Part shown: piece after piece, positions 40,276-42,563 of the stretch | How the letters are laid out: each line of letters opens with the position of its first letter | How positions within the stretch are numbered: the first letter of the stretch is position 1 | NCBI GenBank assembly: GCA_964579245.1 | Contig: CAZOFY010000016.1 | Span: forward strand, 1 to 42,563 | Origin: Firm-13 sp964579245 | Lineage (GTDB): Bacteria > Bacillota > Clostridia > Saccharofermentanales > Saccharofermentanaceae | Reading direction: 5' to 3' | DNA length: 42,563 nt | Program-made: the position numbers and the translations under genes | The notes under the pieces: model-generated | Told to the model about the DNA's origin: nothing | The model's input: the letters and a program-made list of their open reading frames with translations, nothing else | The model's database searches: none

Positions 40276-42488
40276 AGAATCGTAGCAGGAGGGGAGCTTT
40301 GTTTTTCTCTCTGGCCCTGGTGCTGAGCTTCTTGCTACCTGTTTTTGGCTGTCAGAGCAAGACCGTCGGAGACATGGGGCCAGTCGTCGGGGAGAATGAT
40401 CCGTTCTACTCGGCTTCCGAACGCGTTCTATATATGCCGGGAGAGGACGTCGCAGTTTCTGAGCTGTCGAACATTCGCGTCACGAAGGATGCAATTCTTA
40501 TCAGTGTCATGTATGCCCGAAGCGTACCGGGGGCGACGCCAGAAGAGGGATTCGTGCCAACGGAGCAGACAGTCATCTACTCCTTAGCGGACAACTCGGT
40601 CAAGCCGTTGGATGTCAGTGCGTTTCTTCGAGCAGATGTGTCTATGTGCATGTCGGTTGCCATGCGGCCGGACGGGCTGGCTGAGGCGATGTATGCCGTA
40701 TTTGATGAAACTGCCAGTGAAATGTTCAATCAATGGTTCTTGGTCGATCTGGGCACAGGCGTCGTCGTCTCCGAGCAGACCTATGATATTCAGGATACGA
40801 TACCGGACACGTGCTCAGCCTTTGAGATCGACGACAAGGGTAACCGCTATTTTCTATCCGGAAGCGAGCTGTCCGTATACACAGAGACGGGGGAGCTGAT
40901 TTTCGAGATCGAGGATGAGGGCTTTACCGAGAGTTTGCGAAATGTTGAAGGTAAGATTTATGCTGGGAAGAATACGGAAAGATCCATCGGGGAGTACTTT
41001 CAGGTCAATTTGGATAAGGGCTCTCTCGAAAATACCGAGCAGGATCTTCTGCTCGGCGAGGTGCTGTCCCTCGATGGAAAAGCATACACGATCGATGGCG
41101 AGAAGTTGCTTGCCAAGGATTCCGGTGAACAGGTCTTTTCCTGGCTGGACACGGACGCAAATCTGTCCCACTATTTGCAGCGCACACATTATATCGTGCA
41201 AAATCCGGATGTCATCTATGCCTTAGGCATCGTCGAAAAGGCGAATCAGGTATCCGTCTATTGCAGTCTCCTGACGAAGGCTGAGAAAAATATACATGCC
41301 GGCAAACATGTTCTTTATCTCGGTGGCATCAACATCCTTTCCGATGCGGATCTGATGGCGGCCGTTTACGAATTTAATCTGTTCTCCGACAAAGCGTACC
41401 TGCGCCTCAACAACTTCCCCTACGATTCGGGGAAGGAAGACCAGGATTACAATCAGGTAGCAAGGCAGCTATATCAGGCGACCCGGGACGGTAACAAGGT
41501 CGATATCGTTATGAATACAGGATCTTTCTCATGGTTCTCTGATCAGAATGCATTACAGGATCTCTCCAAATCGCTGGAGGCGGAGATGAAAGATGAGAGA
41601 TATTACTCGAAATTCTTTCATGCCTTCTACGAAGGAGAGCAGCTGTATCAGATCCCGGTGAGCGTCAGCTTGACCGGGCTTCAAGTCGATCAAGAGATTG
41701 ACTCGGCAGGTCTGACGTGGGAGGAGATTGATGTATATTTGAAGGCCCATCCCAGACTAGCAGAGCAGTATACAGAATATACGCAGCAGGAGTGGCTGTA
41801 CCGGCTTCTCGAGTATACCGAGTCGGATGTTTTTGTGAAAAAAACAGAAGGCGTATCGCTGAACCGTGAGGCCTTATCATCGATCCTTGCCTTCGCCAAA
41901 GAGAATGGACAATACACAACCGCATGGTCGACAAACTCGGTTCAAACCGTTACAACCGCTTCTCAGTCTGCCATTCTATCAATAGAGAACTTCGCCAGCG
42001 TGATTAACGCATCCTTCTATCAGCGACAAATACTTACACTTGCCGGTATCCCGGGTGCCGGTGGCGCGAAGCTCGGTGTCACTTCAAGGGAATCAGTAGC
42101 GGTATCCGCACAGTGCCAATATCCGGAGGCGGCTGTCGATTTCATCCGGATTCTGCTATCCTCAACGCATCAGAATGCGATCGCTGAACAAAACGTTAGC
42201 ATTCCTGTTCGTCTGGATGCAGTCGACAAGCAAATAAGCGACGCCTTTGAAATGTTCGCGAGCAGTCCGATGTATGGTTACTATTACGAAGCGGAACCGA
42301 CACAGGAGCTCTCTGATCGGTATAAAAATCTCTGCGGGTCAGAGGTCAAACGAAGCGGGTATTATGCCGCCACCGCGGAGGTTATCATGGAAGAGGCGAT
42401 GGTCTTCTTCTCGGATCAAGGGGACATCGACACCGTACTCGACAAGATCGAGAATCGCTTACTGACGATGCAATCGGAGAAGGAGTAA
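40272..42488 (+). CDS. Large lipoprotein: propeller-like N-terminal region plus solute-binding-like domain
   Basis: 738 aa. Signal peptide with lipobox PVFGC (Cys near residue 27), so it is anchored outside the membrane. Residues about 45-335 are beta-rich with repeated strand-turn patterns such as NQWFLVDLGTGVVVSEQTY and ELSVYTETGELIFEIED, suggesting a beta-propeller. Residues about 345-735 resemble a family 1 extracellular solute-binding protein: DIVMNTGSFSWFSDQNAL, LYQIPVSVSLTGLQVDQ, TWEEIDVYLKAHP, YPEAAVDFIRILL and an 'IPVR' segment near the end. It begins in an ATGA overlap with the ATPase gene. Solute-binding proteins normally serve importers, whereas MacB-type ATPase/permease pairs do not import. 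The propeller assignment is from pattern only. Confidence 0.75.
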   Translation: MKNRSRRGALFFSLALVLSFLLPVFGCQSKTVGDMGPVVGENDPFYSASERVLYMPGEDVAVSELSNIRVTKDAILISVMYARSVPGATPEEGFVPTEQTVIYSLADNSVKPLDVSAFLRADVSMCMSVAMRPDGLAEAMYAVFDETASEMFNQWFLVDLGTGVVVSEQTYDIQDTIPDTCSAFEIDDKGNRYFLSGSELSVYTETGELIFEIEDEGFTESLRNVEGKIYAGKNTERSIGEYFQVNLDKGSLENTEQDLLLGEVLSLDGKAYTIDGEKLLAKDSGEQVFSWLDTDANLSHYLQRTHYIVQNPDVIYALGIVEKANQVSVYCSLLTKAEKNIHAGKHVLYLGGINILSDADLMAAVYEFNLFSDKAYLRLNNFPYDSGKEDQDYNQVARQLYQATRDGNKVDIVMNTGSFSWFSDQNALQDLSKSLEAEMKDERYYSKFFHAFYEGEQLYQIPVSVSLTGLQVDQEIDSAGLTWEEIDVYLKAHPRLAEQYTEYTQQEWLYRLLEYTESDVFVKKTEGVSLNREALSSILAFAKENGQYTTAWSTNSVQTVTTASQSAILSIENFASVINASFYQRQILTLAGIPGAGGAKLGVTSRESVAVSAQCQYPEAAVDFIRILLSSTHQNAIAEQNVSIPVRLDAVDKQISDAFEMFASSPMYGYYYEAEPTQELSDRYKNLCGSEVKRSGYYAATAEVIMEEAMVFFSDQGDIDTVLDKIENRLLTMQSEKE

Positions 42489-42563
42489 TTAGATTGTAAT
42501 TACAAAATCGAGTAATCAATCAGATTTCCTGTAAGGTCGTCACTGCTATCCGGGTTTTTTCCG

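Noticed and set aside
42489..42563. Terminator after the large lipoprotein
   Set aside because: Only a small palindrome (GTAATTAC) is visible before the window ends; no stem with a T-run.

Overview
This 42.6-kb window looks like part of a Clostridia-type (Bacillota) chromosome of mid-range GC. The gene families point there: YesM/YesN-type two-component genes, LytTR/DUF3021 membrane regulators, XRE regulators fused to membrane helices, GT2-GtrA glycosyltransferases, a perfect Bacillus-type LexA operator pair, and AGGAGG-like ribosome binding sites. It is draft or metagenome-type assembly: 100 Ns at 38441-38540 interrupt a permease gene, and aspS is cut by the left edge.

Layout. (1) 1-3717: the 3' part of aspS with its terminator, rlmI, and an XRE regulator with membrane helices. 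(2) 3718-4771: about 1 kb without a gene. It is full of hairpins and short tandem repeats, and two terminal-type hairpins suggest an IS200/IS605-like element without a transposase. (3) 4699-8910: a MarR regulator with two matching operators, an alpha/beta hydrolase, an FtsX-type permease reading in frame into a LytTR DNA-binding domain (probably a chimera), and a DUF3021 membrane protein. (4) 8971-11782, minus strand: a GT-C membrane glycosyltransferase followed by a patatin-like lipase. (5) 11925-16487: a polyamine operon (speD, arginine-type decarboxylase, speE, two tandem HD-domain proteins) from a strong promoter to a terminator. (6) 16537-20106: 1-phosphofructokinase, then a YesM/YesN two-component pair. 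(7) 20123-23074, minus strand: a cytosolic LacI-type-sensor/GGDEF protein and an Lrp/AsnC regulator. (8) 23252-25578: a structured leader and tex. (9) 25632-29503: a promoter with two LexA boxes driving a radical-SAM/DUF4130 DNA-repair-type pair, then shikimate kinase and a GNAT acetyltransferase. (10) 29539-33864: a GT2-GtrA glycosyltransferase, divergent from an ABC-2-type exporter and a degenerate NERD-like protein. (11) 33942-35841, minus strand: a second XRE membrane regulator, a lipoprotein and an orphan pseudopilin-like peptide. (12) 36250-42488: an excisionase-type HTH protein, a frameshifted zinc-ribbon gene, and a translationally coupled MacB-like permease / ATPase / large solute-binding-like lipoprotein operon.

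Most worth a second look: the hairpin-repeat region at 3.8-4.7 kb, where two base pairs change in a compensatory way between adjacent 32-bp units; the permease-LytTR chimera at 6.3-8.4 kb; the LexA-bracketed repair operon at 25.6 kb; the duplicated HD proteins of the polyamine operon; the nested-stem leader before tex; and the propeller plus solute-binding lipoprotein coupled to a MacB-like ABC system. All calls come from reading the sequence and from family knowledge. No database search was run.
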